Shown: positions 24,771 through 34,610, counted from the first letter of the stretch. The stretch: DNA of 64,000 nucleotides from Candidatus Paralachnospira caecorum (GCA_904379015.1 CAJFHG010000004.1:1-64000), one strand, 5' to 3'. The notes: generated from the sequence alone by a model not told the origin. Made by a program: numbers and translations.

Positions 24771-25463
24771 TTATGGCTGACCCGTTTTATAAAACCGGGA
24801 CATCCTCTCCGGATCCGGTATGATGATCTTCTTTTTCTTCATAATGATCAGACCGTTTTCTGTCAGTGTTTTGCACAGGCGGGAAGCAGTCTCCCTGGGC
24901 GTTCCCAGAAGATCCGCCAGAAATGTGACCGGCATGCTGATATCGATCTCGATCCCCTCCGCTGTCCGGATACCGAAATCTCTGGCCAGCTTCCACAGCT
25001 TCGCCGCCAGCTTCCGCTCCAGATAAATGCTTCCCATGGTGTTTTTCAGCTGATGACCCAGACGCCAGATCTTTCGCTCCTGAGCAGCGATCACCTGCCT
25101 TACCAGACCGAAATCCCGCTCCATTTCTTCCGCAAACAGCGCGGCCGGGAACTCCAGGACCAGGCTTGTTTCGATCGCCTCGCAGAATACGGAAGTTTCG
25201 TGATCATTCAGTACATGATCGTTGAGAAGCTCTCCTTTTCCCAGAATGAAAATAATCTTTCTGCTCCCGCTGTGGGTCATGTTGTAGAGGATACTCTTTC
25301 CTTCCATCTGGAAGCAGACTCTGCCGATCCGCTCCTTTGCCCGGTAAATGAGCGCGCCTCTCTCGTATTTCCGCAAAAGAGCCTTCCCGGAGAGCCGTTC
25401 CGCCGTCTCTGATCTGATTCCCTGAAAGAAGCGCAGCTCCAATATCAGTTTCTTTTTCTCCAT
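24771..25463 (-). CDS. Crp/Fnr-family transcriptional regulator
   Basis: A 230-residue regulator: N-terminal cyclic-nucleotide-binding-like barrel (GALIYRAKERIGRVCFQMEG, then GSRKIIFILGKGELLNDHVL), long dimerisation helix (about 125-155), and a C-terminal HTH with VTFLADLLGTPRETASRLCKT as recognition region. It lacks an N-terminal FNR-type Cys cluster, so direct [4Fe-4S] oxygen sensing is unlikely; the ligand is unknown. Position upstream of asrABC in the same orientation suggests it controls sulfite reduction. An IR (GCCTGTC/GACAGGC, 25488-25505) lies just upstream of its start. Confidence 0.9.
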   Translation of the reverse strand: MEKKKLILELRFFQGIRSETAERLSGKALLRKYERGALIYRAKERIGRVCFQMEGKSILYNMTHSGSRKIIFILGKGELLNDHVLNDHETSVFCEAIETSLVLEFPAALFAEEMERDFGLVRQVIAAQERKIWRLGHQLKNTMGSIYLERKLAAKLWKLARDFGIRTAEGIEIDISMPVTFLADLLGTPRETASRLCKTLTENGLIIMKKKKIIIPDPERMSRFYKTGQP

Positions 25464-25530
25464 CGCTTTCTCCCGGTGCCCTCTGCCTGTCCGCAGACAG
25501 GCGCCGCCAAAAAACGGTCCCGCCGCTTTC

Positions 25531-27822
25531 TTATCTGGAAGCCCTGTAATAATTGATCAGGCAGCCGTCCAGTATGATCTGTCTTTCATCATCGGTCAGT
25601 TCGCCCAGTCTCAGAGTGAAAGCGCGCATTCCGTCCGCAGCGCTGTAAACGGTGATCTCACTCCTTTTCTGCTCCACCGCTTCTCTGATCCCGGGGATAA
25701 ACAGCCAGTCGCCGTTTTTGAAAGGAAGCGCCCCTTCTTCAATCAGGAACGGAAGCATCCCCCAGTTGATCAGGTTGGAACGATAACGTTTTGTCGCGTA
25801 TTCATTGGCAATGTTGGCCCAGCCGCCCAGTACCTTCTGGCAGGAAGCGGCCTGCTCTCTCGCGGAGCCGTCTCCGGGCTTCACCGCGAAGATCGTGCTG
25901 CCGATTCCGGTGTTGGTCCAGTCCGCGTCCCCAAACTGCCCGCGCACGGCCTCCATGGCCGCGCCAGCCTCCGCAAAGGCCTTCTCCGGCTCTTGTCCGG
26001 CCGTTCTGGCCTTCTCCGCCGCCTGAACCTCTTTCGCTCTTCCCACATAAGCGGGATCTTTTCTGGACAGAGTAAATTCCGCCAGTCCCAGAGGATTGGA
26101 ACGGTAGGAAGAAGTCTCGCCGGAGGGAATCAGTTCATCTGTAGTCGTAACCGGATCGTGGATCTCCGACACCACCTTGAGCAGCAGATTGTCCGTCAGC
26201 GCCGACATCTCAGGCCAGTCCTTGATGTTGGGACCAAACTGGATCTGCACGGTGGGATCTGCCTTTCCCTTGCTGTCAAATACCCGGTTCTCATAAATTC
26301 CTTTATCAAAATAGTACTTCGGCTTTGTATAGTTTACATCCAGATCCGTCGCCGGCGTCAGGCGGCCCTTGTTGACAGCCGTCGCTGCAATCGAACGGGC
26401 GTCCATAAGCGCCACAGAAGAAATCTGGCCGCTCTGCAGCTTGGATCCCTCCCGGTTGGGGAAGTTCCTGGTAGAATGACGGATACTGAAGGCATTGTTG
26501 GCCGGCGTATCGCCCGCGCCGAAGCAGGGGCCGCAGAAGGCCGTCTTCATCACAGCGCCTGTCTGCAGGATCTTCGCCGCGGCGCCGTTCTTGATCAGTT
26601 CCATATAAACCGGCATACTGGCCGGGTAAACGCTCAATGTGAAGGCATCGTTTCCGATGCTGGCTCCGTCCAGGATGTCCGCCGCGTCACAGATATTCTC
26701 GAAGCCGCCGCCGGCGCAGCCGGCAATGATGCCCTGCTCCACATAGAACTTCCCGTCACGCACTTTATCCTTCAGAGAATATTCCACCGCGCCGCCGAGA
26801 CTGACCTTCGCCCGTTTTTCCACATCTGCCAGGATATCGGTCAGGTTGGCGTTCAGTTCTTCGATGGTATAGGTATTGCTGGGGTGGAACGGCATGGCGA
26901 TCATGGGCTTCACCGCGCTCAGATCCACTTCTACAATGCCGTCGTAATAAGCCACCTTTCCAGGCGTCAGTTCCTGATATTCCTCTTCCCGTCCGTGAAT
27001 CTCATAGAACTCGCGGATCTTCTCGTCCGTTGTCCAGATGGAAGAGAGACATGTGGTCTCTGTGGTCATGACATCCACGCCGATCCTGAAATCCGCGCTC
27101 AAATTCGCCACGCCGGGACCTACAAATTCCATTACCTTATTGTTCACATACCCATTCGCGAAAACTGCGCCGATAATAGCCAGCGCCACATCCTGAGGGC
27201 CGACGCCCTTCTCCGGCTTTCCCTTCAGATAAATGCCGATCACGCCAGGCATATTGATATCGTACGTCTTGTTCAGAAGCTGCTTGACCAGCTCCGGTCC
27301 GCCTTCGCCCATGGCCATGGTTCCCAGAGCGCCGTAGCGGGTATGGCTGTCCGATCCCAGAATCATCTTTCCGCAGCCCGCCAGCATTTCTCTGGCAAAC
27401 TGATGGATCACCGCCTGATGAGGGGGGACATAGACTCCGCCGTAGCGCTTCGCGCAGGTCAGGCCAAACATGTGATCGTCCTCGTTGATCGTGCCGCCCA
27501 CAGCGCACAGACTGTTGTGGCAGTTGGTCAGCACATAGGGAACCGGAAATTTCTCCAGTCCGCTGGCCCTTGCCGTCTGAATGATCCCCACAAATGTAAT
27601 GTCATGGGAAGTCAGCTTGTCAAACTTAATTTTCAGCTTTTCCATATTTCCGGACGTGTTGTGAGCCGCAAGAATCCCATAAGCCATAGTATTCTTCGCC
27701 GCTTCCTTCTGATCCGGACATGAACCGAGCGCTGCCGTCAGCTTCGCCGCGCATTCATGATCGTTCTCTATGAGCTCTGTACCATTGATCAGGTAAGCGC
27801 CGTTTTTCCATAACGTAACCAT
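25531..27822 (-). CDS. Aconitase-superfamily hydratase (YbhJ-like)
   Basis: A 763-residue protein with the aconitase swivelling-domain layout: early [42 protein letters not shown] (substrate-binding region), a Cys in [12 protein letters not shown], and the cluster pair [13 protein letters not shown]. The distal domain has [12 protein letters not shown]. Three Cys are placed to hold a [4Fe-4S] cluster. It most resembles the poorly characterised YbhJ-type hydratases rather than AcnA/AcnB or LeuC; the substrate is unknown. Start at 27822 with AGGAGGAAGACAAACC upstream. It is monocistronic, between a terminator and the Crp/Fnr gene. Confidence 0.82.
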   Translation of the reverse strand: MVTLWKNGAYLINGTELIENDHECAAKLTAALGSCPDQKEAAKNTMAYGILAAHNTSGNMEKLKIKFDKLTSHDITFVGIIQTARASGLEKFPVPYVLTNCHNSLCAVGGTINEDDHMFGLTCAKRYGGVYVPPHQAVIHQFAREMLAGCGKMILGSDSHTRYGALGTMAMGEGGPELVKQLLNKTYDINMPGVIGIYLKGKPEKGVGPQDVALAIIGAVFANGYVNNKVMEFVGPGVANLSADFRIGVDVMTTETTCLSSIWTTDEKIREFYEIHGREEEYQELTPGKVAYYDGIVEVDLSAVKPMIAMPFHPSNTYTIEELNANLTDILADVEKRAKVSLGGAVEYSLKDKVRDGKFYVEQGIIAGCAGGGFENICDAADILDGASIGNDAFTLSVYPASMPVYMELIKNGAAAKILQTGAVMKTAFCGPCFGAGDTPANNAFSIRHSTRNFPNREGSKLQSGQISSVALMDARSIAATAVNKGRLTPATDLDVNYTKPKYYFDKGIYENRVFDSKGKADPTVQIQFGPNIKDWPEMSALTDNLLLKVVSEIHDPVTTTDELIPSGETSSYRSNPLGLAEFTLSRKDPAYVGRAKEVQAAEKARTAGQEPEKAFAEAGAAMEAVRGQFGDADWTNTGIGSTIFAVKPGDGSAREQAASCQKVLGGWANIANEYATKRYRSNLINWGMLPFLIEEGALPFKNGDWLFIPGIREAVEQKRSEITVYSAADGMRAFTLRLGELTDDERQIILDGCLINYYRASR

Positions 27823-27921
27823 TGGTTTGTCTTCCTCCTTATGTGCTGTCTTCCTCTCATTATCTTGTAAATCCGCCTGTAAGTCAAGTGGAAAGTAACA
27901 GCCGCGAATTCTTCTGAACAC

Positions 27922-27981
27922 AAAAACGCCACCGGATCTTCTGAAATTGATGAATCATAACATTTCAAAAGATCAGATGGC
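27922..27981 (-). terminator. Long imperfect terminator hairpin after the second kinase gene
   Basis: On the minus strand GCCATCTGATCTTTTGAAAT pairs imperfectly with the opposing ATTTCAGAAGATCCGGTGGC and is followed by GTTTTTG. It lies about 45 bases past the stop of the histidine kinase gene. Confidence 0.7.
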
Positions 27982-28023
27982 ATTTTCATGTCCGCCAACT
28001 CTTAATATGCGGATTTCAATATG

Positions 28024-30891
28024 TTAGTATTTATACATTCCGGATTCGTCCGCCGAAGGCTTCGGCTTCTTCAGCAAACCGCTGCTCTCCAGCTCCTCCA
28101 GCGCTTCCCGCACCAGTTGTTCGGGATCTGTGGATTCTTCCTCCTGAAATCTGCCGCCCGGCGCTTCATCCTCTCCGGATTTTTCATCTGCGCGGTCCGA
28201 CGCGGCCGCTTCTGAGCTGTTCTCCGCTTCCCCAGCGCCGTCCGACGCTGCTGTTTCCGGCTCTTCTGGCTCTTCTTCTGCCAGTTCAAACTGCACCGTC
28301 ACCTGGAACAGATCACCGTTCAGATAGATCTCGAAAATCCCTCCCTGGATCTGAGTCAGATCCTTGGCAATGGAAAGTCCCAGGCCGCTTCCCTCAGTCG
28401 TCCTCGACACATCTCCCCTTGTAAACCGTTCTGTCAGCTCCTGAGCGGAAATATTCAGGGGCGACTCTGAAATATTTTTCATGATGAAGCTGACTTCACC
28501 ATCAGATTCCTCCACGCTCACGTAAACCCTTGTTCCGGGCATGGCGTACTTCTTGGTATTCTGGAACAGATTTTCCAGAATCCTCCAGACCCGTCTTCCG
28601 TCGGCGATCACATGCAGAGGATAATCCGGCAGCGTGATGACCGGCTGCAGATTCCGCTCCTCAAACCGCTCTGAAAATTCGCCGCAGGCCTGTCTCACCA
28701 GCTCCACGAAATTGATCCGTTCCATCTGCAGGCTGATGTTGCCTGAGCTGGCTCTGGAAGCCTCCACCAGATCCTCCGTCAGAGTTTTCAGCCTCTGAGA
28801 TTTCTGGTCCAGCACATCCAGATACTTCTTCAGGGTCTCATCCTGTATGTTTTCCCGTTTCATCAGATCCACATAATTGATGATCGACGTCAGCGGCGTC
28901 TTAATATCATGGGAAACATTGGTGATCAGATCCGCCTTCATCCGCTCGCTCTGGACAGCTGTATTCACCGCATCCTGAAGGCCTGCGCCAATGTGGTTGA
29001 TCCCGTCCACCAGCTTCCTGTCTTCCTGGAACATCCCCTCGTCGTCGATCACATACTCCAGATCGCCGGAAGAAATCCGTTCCACACCCTCCAGGATCTT
29101 TTTCTTTTTGATGGCTGACCACAGGATCACCGCCGCGGCCGCCAGCTGCACGCCCACGAAGACAATGATCCCCAGCACGTACAGGAACGAGGATCCCCAG
29201 AACCGGTTGATGGTAATAAACATACACAGCGGAATCGTCACCAGCCAGTAGAGAAAGATCAGCGCGGCCACTTTTCCGCTGGTAGGCCAGCCGCCGACAA
29301 TGGCCTTCCCCCATTTTCCCAGCTTTCTGCAGAGCTTCCGGAGAAGACTGTTTTTCCAGACGACTCCCGCCTTCAGTCTCTTGACCAGGCTGAAGAACCC
29401 GATCAGGCCGATAATGCCGGACACAATGATGGAAATCGCCTGCATGACTGTATAGATCAGATTCGACGTGAAGAACGCCCGCTCCAGGACGCTGGCCATC
29501 ACACTGCAGAATCCGATGAATACAAAAATCCCTCCCACGATCAGCAGAGCCGCCGCCTCCGTGGGCCATCTGTCAAATTTATCCAGCCAGATTTCATCAT
29601 AGTCCTCCCTGTGGCCCACTGACGCCAGCAAATAGATAAAAGCCAGGATGCTTCCAATCATGCCGGCCACGATCGCAGGCAGAGACAGCAGAAGGATCGG
29701 CCTGCACCGGCTGAAATCCTGCGACATGGTCTGATAGTCATCCTGAACCAGATACCGGGTATCCAGCCCCACCGCGAAGGATGCCCCCGAATCGACTCCG
29801 ACCAGAGTCTGGGCAAGATAATCCAGATTCCAGTATTTCACCTCTGTTTTCGTAAAATTGCTCCTCAGCCTGTGCGTGTTATTATCGTAGGAAACATATT
29901 TTTCCAGCCCGCAGATCTGCGCTTCCGCCTCCTCAGGCGACAAAGAAGCGGATGCAGAAGAATCATTCGTCTCATAAATACCGGAGCTGTTTTCATAAAC
30001 AACAAAACGCAGATTGGTTTCTTCCGCGTCCAGTTCATTTTTCAGCTCATAATAATTATACAGGAGACCGGACCCCCGTTCATACAGAGAAATGAAGTCC
30101 GTGGTCTCGTCTACCTCATTCTGCTGTACATAGTCATAGATCAGCTCGATCGTCTGGCCCGGGTAGATCAGGATCTCCGCCGTGCTTTCCAGCGACATGC
30201 GCGCCGGCCAGCTGCCCTCCTTCTCATAATCCCATCCCGCCTCTTTGATAATCGATTCTTTTGTCTGGGCATCCAGCTGAGACCAGGGCGTATACGCATC
30301 GGGATCATCCGCGAAAAGATTGTTATAATTTGTCTCAAACTGTTCCAGGCACTCCGACTGATCCTCAGGCTGTCCCTCTGCTTCCGTACTTTCCGCCGGG
30401 GATGAAGAAGACATTTCATCTGAAGAAGCGGCGGCGGTATCCGCGGAATCTTCTTCTGAAGCAGACACGGAGGCCCCCTCTTCTGAAATCTCGTAAACAA
30501 TTTCGTTGTTTTCGTCATAGGAAATGATCGCATTCCCCATCAGAATATCATAAATACGTTCCAGGTCACGAATGCAGATATTATATTCCGTCCCGTTGAT
30601 TCTGGCCATATACAGGGTCTGGGTTTTGTTGTCCGCGTCCTGCTCCCCGAACATACGGGCAAGAGCCACATATTCAAAAATATGCTCTGTATCCTCCAGG
30701 ATTTTCCTTTCCAGCGTCACCGTTCCCTCAAAATCTCCGCTCTGTATGAGCTCCTGCTTGCTGAAAAGATAATCGCTGAAATTATTCACATAATAAAGAC
30801 CCAGTCCGCCTGCTGTCGTAATGCTCACAAACACAATGAACAGAAACAGCGCCCAGATCTTTTTTCTCCGGGTAAACTTGCGAATTCTCAC
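28024..30891 (-). CDS. Large multi-TM sensor histidine kinase
   Basis: A 955-residue kinase. TM1 (about 13-33) is followed by a long extracytoplasmic domain (about 34-397) with a Ser/Glu-rich insert (140-180). Four or five TM segments lie between about 398 and 595. A HAMP-like coil follows, then the H-box with His661 (DLITNVSHDIKTPLTSIINY). The HATPase domain has ILENLFQNTKKYA and EGSGLGLSIAKDL. An acidic, disordered C-tail (about 850-955) is unusual. The start is GTG behind AGGAGG. It is encoded 19 bases after its OmpR-type partner. Signal unknown. Confidence 0.9.
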   Translation of the reverse strand: MRIRKFTRRKKIWALFLFIVFVSITTAGGLGLYYVNNFSDYLFSKQELIQSGDFEGTVTLERKILEDTEHIFEYVALARMFGEQDADNKTQTLYMARINGTEYNICIRDLERIYDILMGNAIISYDENNEIVYEISEEGASVSASEEDSADTAAASSDEMSSSSPAESTEAEGQPEDQSECLEQFETNYNNLFADDPDAYTPWSQLDAQTKESIIKEAGWDYEKEGSWPARMSLESTAEILIYPGQTIELIYDYVQQNEVDETTDFISLYERGSGLLYNYYELKNELDAEETNLRFVVYENSSGIYETNDSSASASLSPEEAEAQICGLEKYVSYDNNTHRLRSNFTKTEVKYWNLDYLAQTLVGVDSGASFAVGLDTRYLVQDDYQTMSQDFSRCRPILLLSLPAIVAGMIGSILAFIYLLASVGHREDYDEIWLDKFDRWPTEAAALLIVGGIFVFIGFCSVMASVLERAFFTSNLIYTVMQAISIIVSGIIGLIGFFSLVKRLKAGVVWKNSLLRKLCRKLGKWGKAIVGGWPTSGKVAALIFLYWLVTIPLCMFITINRFWGSSFLYVLGIIVFVGVQLAAAAVILWSAIKKKKILEGVERISSGDLEYVIDDEGMFQEDRKLVDGINHIGAGLQDAVNTAVQSERMKADLITNVSHDIKTPLTSIINYVDLMKRENIQDETLKKYLDVLDQKSQRLKTLTEDLVEASRASSGNISLQMERINFVELVRQACGEFSERFEERNLQPVITLPDYPLHVIADGRRVWRILENLFQNTKKYAMPGTRVYVSVEESDGEVSFIMKNISESPLNISAQELTERFTRGDVSRTTEGSGLGLSIAKDLTQIQGGIFEIYLNGDLFQVTVQFELAEEEPEEPETAASDGAGEAENSSEAAASDRADEKSGEDEAPGGRFQEEESTDPEQLVREALEELESSGLLKKPKPSADESGMYKY

Positions 30892-30910
30892 GGCGGACCT
30901 CCTACTCTTT

Positions 30911-31612
30911 TTACAGCTTCTCCACCTTGTATCCGACTCCCCAGACTACTTTCAGATAAGTAGGATTTTTGGGATTGATCTCAATCTTTTCCCGGATATG
31001 GCGGATATGGACTGCCACCGTATTGTCGACACCGATGGCCTCCTCATTCCAGATATTTTCATAAATCTGCTCGATGGAAAACACTTTTCCCGCGTTCATC
31101 ACCAAAAATCGCAGGATATTGTATTCCATCGGCGTCAGCTTCACCGGCTCACCGTCCAGCGTCACTTCCTTCGTGTCATCATTGATGCAGAGACCGCCTG
31201 TCTTGTGGATCGTCTCCCCCGCTTCCATGGCCATGGTTCCCAGCTTGGTATAGCGGCGGATATGGGATTTCACCCGGGCCACCAGCTCCAGCGGATTAAA
31301 AGGCTTGGTAATATAATCGTCCGCGCCGATATTCAGTCCCAGTATCTTATCCACATCCTCCGATTTCGCGGACAGGATAATGATCGGCACACTGCTGGTT
31401 TCTCTGATCTTGAGCGTTGCGCGGATCCCGTCCAGCTTCGGCATCATCACGTCTATCAGAAGAAGCTCCACCTTGTTTTCACCCAAAAGCCTGATTGCCT
31501 CTTCTCCGTCATACGCCTTCAGCACCCGGTATCCCTCCTGGCGGAGATAGATGTCGATCGCCTCAACAATTTCTCTGTCATCATCACATACAAGCACTGT
31601 GGTTTCATCCAT
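30911..31612 (-). CDS. OmpR/PhoB-family response regulator
   Basis: A 233-residue response regulator with receiver (CDDDRE pocket near residue 10, Asp54 in LLIDVMMPKLDG, SAKSED, ADDYITKPF) and C-terminal winged helix (VKLTPMEYNILRFLVMNAGKVF, HIRHIREKI, WGVGYKVEKL). ATG at 31612 has GGAGGGGTACGAC; the frame is open to 31654. First gene of a two-gene operon with the large kinase. Resembles VanR/PhoP-like regulators of envelope functions, but targets cannot be named. Confidence 0.93.
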   Translation of the reverse strand: MDETTVLVCDDDREIVEAIDIYLRQEGYRVLKAYDGEEAIRLLGENKVELLLIDVMMPKLDGIRATLKIRETSSVPIIILSAKSEDVDKILGLNIGADDYITKPFNPLELVARVKSHIRRYTKLGTMAMEAGETIHKTGGLCINDDTKEVTLDGEPVKLTPMEYNILRFLVMNAGKVFSIEQIYENIWNEEAIGVDNTVAVHIRHIREKIEINPKNPTYLKVVWGVGYKVEKL

Positions 31613-31689
31613 GTCGTACCCCTCCGTTCTCTTCCCAACCATTATATCAGTCAAATGATGAAATCCGCGGGAGATTTTCTTAATTTTCT

Positions 31690-32391
31690 TTAAATATCAC
31701 ACGGGCGGATTCCGCCTGTCCGCGCCAGCTCCACAATATCCGCGGGCGTCCGCGCGATGTAAACGGCGCCGTTTTCATGAAGCTCCTGATATCCGCGGAA
31801 TCCCCAGACGACCCCCACCGTATCCATCCCGGCATTCTTCCCGGTCTGCATATCGGTTCTGGAATCTCCAATGTAAAGCACCTCCGCGGGCTCCAGTCCC
31901 ATTATTCCGCAAAGCTCCAGCGCCGACGCCGGATCCGGTTTTTTGGGAACGCCCGCCCGTTCTCCGAATACGCCGACAAAGGGAACCCCGGGGAACAGCG
32001 CCGCGATCAGCTTCTCTGTATAATCCGTCCGCTTATTGGAGTTGACCGCGGTCATGATCCCTTCTTTTTCCAGATCTGCCAGCATATCTCTGATCCCGTC
32101 ATAGGGCCTGCTTTTTTCCATATATCTTCTGTCGTAGGCATTGACAAAATATTCCAGCATTCTGTCAATCACCGCGGAATCTTCCTTTACTTCCGGCGGC
32201 ACGCTGTTCTCCATAAGATTCCGGAAGCCTCTTCCCACCTTCAAACGGTAGTCCTCTGTCTTCCAGACAGGATACCCCATCTTTTCCAGCGCCTCATTGA
32301 CACTGTCCGCCAGGTCCTCCAGGGTATTGACCAGCGTCCCGTCCAGATCAAATATCATTCCTCTGTATCGTTTTTTTGTCTGTTCCATCAT
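31690..32391 (-). CDS. HAD-superfamily phosphatase (phosphoglycolate phosphatase-like)
   Basis: A 233-residue HAD hydrolase: nucleophile motif FDLDGTLVNTLEDLADSV (about 14-31), motif II VNSNKRTDYTEK, motif III Lys in KKPDPASALE, and motif IV IGDSRTDMQTGKNAGM. A helical cap sits between motifs I and II. This is the Gph/PGPase-like subgroup, which removes phosphate from small metabolites; substrate not determined. GGAG lies eight bases before the ATG-ATG start. Confidence 0.9.
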   Translation of the reverse strand: MMEQTKKRYRGMIFDLDGTLVNTLEDLADSVNEALEKMGYPVWKTEDYRLKVGRGFRNLMENSVPPEVKEDSAVIDRMLEYFVNAYDRRYMEKSRPYDGIRDMLADLEKEGIMTAVNSNKRTDYTEKLIAALFPGVPFVGVFGERAGVPKKPDPASALELCGIMGLEPAEVLYIGDSRTDMQTGKNAGMDTVGVVWGFRGYQELHENGAVYIARTPADIVELARTGGIRPCDI

Positions 32392-32417
32392 TCTATCACT
32401 CCATGTTTCTGTTTTCT

Positions 32418-34139
32418 TCAGTCCAGATATACGGGAGGCTCATAGTCCCTGCCAAGCATGGCCCGCTTGCGGATCTGGAAATTGTTGAACGCGCGCTCCG
32501 CCTGTTCGATCCACATATGCTCATCCTGATCATATACAAGAAGCATGTCCGGTTTTGTAGGATGATGCTTCACCGTGTTGGTCTCATATTCCTTTCCCGT
32601 AAGCGGATTGATATCCGGCACACCATTTACCGGCTCCCGGGCTGTGCCCTCCCGCTGATCTCCGGACGCCTGCCTTGCATCTCTCTTCAGGCGGCGTTCC
32701 TGAGAAGGCATCAGGATCGGCTGCTCCAGGCGCCGCTTTACAGCCGCGTCCCAGGAAGCCATTTTTTCTTTCATATCCGGCTCCTCCTGTACCGTTTCCG
32801 CCGCGTCGTCTACGGACATTTCCGGTATCTCGTCCAGAGGAATGTCATAATATCTGCCGTATTCTCCCGGTTCCGGCGCCGGCTCCGGCTCTTCCGTCCT
32901 CGGAATCACATACGGAGCGGAGACAGCCGAAATATCTCCTCCACTACCCCCTGACAGAGCCCCGAAGGCTGCGAACGCGCCTGCGTCCTTGCCGTTCTCT
33001 TTCCCGCCATCAGGCTCCGGGACCGTCTCCTCCGGCGCCCGCTTCAGCGTATAGGGAGCCGAAACAGCCGAAATATCCCCGCTCTCCAGCTCTTCAAATT
33101 CGATCAATTCCTGGTCCTCACGGGTTCCCTGATCATATTCGTCCGTCTGGAATTCCGGATCATATCCATCCGCCTGGAATTCCGATGCGTCCTCTGAGCC
33201 GGAAGTATCCGCCTCTGTCCGTTCCTTCGGTTCATCCTCGCCGGGAACAATCAGCCGCGGCCATACTGCCGGCTTCTTTCTCGCCCAGGCCAGCCCGTCA
33301 TATTCCGGCTCTCTTTCTGATTCTCTGTCCGGCTCTCTTTCCTGCTCCCTGTTGGTCTGCGCTTCTTCCTCCGTCTGTCCTGCCGTCTCTTCCGCCGCTT
33401 CTTTTCCTGCATCCTTTGCTTCCGCTTCTCTCAAAGCCGGCGCCTCCGGAGCGGCTTCTTCCTCCACCGCGCTGATTTCCTTCTGGATCGATTCCATGAG
33501 CGCCATTTCGATTTCCTTCAGCACATCCGAATCCACATCATTGTCACCCTGATCCGGCGCCGGCGTCTCCTGTGTCTGCGGCACAGTTTTCTGTACTTCC
33601 AGTTCCTGTGGCTGCGGTTCTCCGGCCTCTTCCCTCCTGATCTGCTGCTCCGGTTCAGAAAGAGCGCCCTCGGGAATCTTCATCGTTCTGCCGGCCGCCC
33701 TGTGCGTCTTCGGAAGCTCAGGAAGCACCATCGTCTCATCATCCTCCGGCTGTTCCTCCGCAAAGGATATCGACGCGCCTCCGGCATCCCGCAGCCGGGG
33801 CGGAAGCACCATCGTATCGTCCTCTCTCTGCCCCTGTGAGGGAAACGCCGTCCCGTTCTCCTCCTGGCTCCGGAAGGGAACCGACTTCATCATAGACTGA
33901 AGCGATGCCACCGTCTCCTCCATGGGATCGATCACGGAAATCTGCACCACGCATCCGAGCGCCTGAGCAATTTCTTTCATATCCTGTTCCTGAAAATTAT
34001 CCCTGTTCAGCTTCTGGGTCAGGTTCTGTCTGGACATGGGTTTCCCACTCTGCTGTTCGAGAAGCTCCGCCAGCATCCGTATCGTCATGTTTTTTCTTTT
34101 CAAGATAATTTTAATCTGTTCGCCAAAAGTCAGTTCCAT
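32418..34139 (-). CDS. Helix-turn-helix protein with long acidic low-complexity tail
   Basis: A 573-residue protein not assigned to a named family. Residues about 1-75 form an XRE/lambda-repressor-like HTH (FGEQIKIILKRKNMTIRMLA, MSRQNLTQKLNRDNF, MKEIAQALGCVVQISV). The rest is acidic and Pro/Glu-rich, with a doubled nonapeptide (EFQADGYDP/EFQTDEYDQ) and a repeated GDISAVSAPY element. A conserved-looking C-terminus (about 525-573) reads NPLTGKEYETNTVKHHPTKP then DQDEHMWIEQAERAFNNFQI. No TM. Start at 34139 with AGGAGACGGAT. The tail may be a partner-binding or scaffolding region. Role unknown. Confidence 0.75.
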   Translation of the reverse strand: MELTFGEQIKIILKRKNMTIRMLAELLEQQSGKPMSRQNLTQKLNRDNFQEQDMKEIAQALGCVVQISVIDPMEETVASLQSMMKSVPFRSQEENGTAFPSQGQREDDTMVLPPRLRDAGGASISFAEEQPEDDETMVLPELPKTHRAAGRTMKIPEGALSEPEQQIRREEAGEPQPQELEVQKTVPQTQETPAPDQGDNDVDSDVLKEIEMALMESIQKEISAVEEEAAPEAPALREAEAKDAGKEAAEETAGQTEEEAQTNREQEREPDRESEREPEYDGLAWARKKPAVWPRLIVPGEDEPKERTEADTSGSEDASEFQADGYDPEFQTDEYDQGTREDQELIEFEELESGDISAVSAPYTLKRAPEETVPEPDGGKENGKDAGAFAAFGALSGGSGGDISAVSAPYVIPRTEEPEPAPEPGEYGRYYDIPLDEIPEMSVDDAAETVQEEPDMKEKMASWDAAVKRRLEQPILMPSQERRLKRDARQASGDQREGTAREPVNGVPDINPLTGKEYETNTVKHHPTKPDMLLVYDQDEHMWIEQAERAFNNFQIRKRAMLGRDYEPPVYLD

Positions 34140-34194
34140 ATCCGTCTCCTGAAATTCCACTTCCGTTATATCAATTGTTTCTATTATAGCCTGT

Positions 34195-34223
34195 TTTATA
34201 TCACATTTCCAGGTCTTTGTAAA
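34195..34223 (-). promoter_or_regulatory. Promoter of the HTH-acidic-tail gene
   Basis: On the minus strand, TTTACA (34218-34223), 17-base spacer, TATAAA (34195-34200), about 55 bases before the ATG at 34139. A second TATAAT lies ten bases further downstream. Confidence 0.6.
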
Positions 34224-34267
34224 CTTAAGTATTTCTGAACCCCTCCAGGCGCCTCCGGATATGGGGA

Positions 34268-34296
34268 TTGTCCTGAGGCTTTTTCCATGCTACACT
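34268..34296 (+). promoter_or_regulatory. Promoter of the FakA-C-like gene
   Basis: TTGTCC (34268-34273), 17-base spacer, TACACT (34291-34296). The gene starts 36 bases further on behind GAAAGGAG. Confidence 0.6.
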
Positions 34297-34331
34297 GAAG
34301 ACAGCATATCCGTGAAAGAAAGGAGTACGCC

Positions 34332-34583
34332 ATGCTTGAATTCAAATACGACACACAGCTTCTGATCGAGGGGAAGGACCTGGACGAGGATGTCATCAGT
34401 GATTATTTCACAGAACACTTCAGGGGCGACTGCCTCCTCGCCGTAGGAGATGAGGAACTGATCAAAATCCATTTTCACACAAACGAGCCCTGGAAGGTAC
34501 TGGAATACTGCGCCGGCCTGGGTGAAATCTACGACATCGTGATCGAAGACATGGACCGGCAGTCCAGAGGACTGAAGGGATAA
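34332..34583 (+). CDS. Stand-alone FakA/YloV C-terminal domain protein
   Basis: An 83-residue protein that matches the last domain of the fatty-acid kinase FakA (YloV, DAK-related): YDTQLLIEGKDLDEDVISDY, then LLAVGDEELIKIHFHTNEPW and KVLEYCAGLGEIYDIVIEDM. Full FakA is about 550 residues with an N-terminal DhaL kinase domain, which is absent here. It is not a recent truncation: it has its own promoter, ribosome binding site and terminator. FakA binds fatty-acid-loaded FakB (DegV-like) proteins, so a docking or decoy role is possible but unproven. Confidence 0.8.
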   Translation: MLEFKYDTQLLIEGKDLDEDVISDYFTEHFRGDCLLAVGDEELIKIHFHTNEPWKVLEYCAGLGEIYDIVIEDMDRQSRGLKG

Positions 34584-34610
34584 GATTGACAGCCGCTTGA
34601 CAGGCGTATC

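Noticed and set aside
27789..27998. 69-codon minus-strand frame over the hydratase start
   Set aside because: It spans the terminator hairpin and the hydratase ribosome binding site and has no motif.
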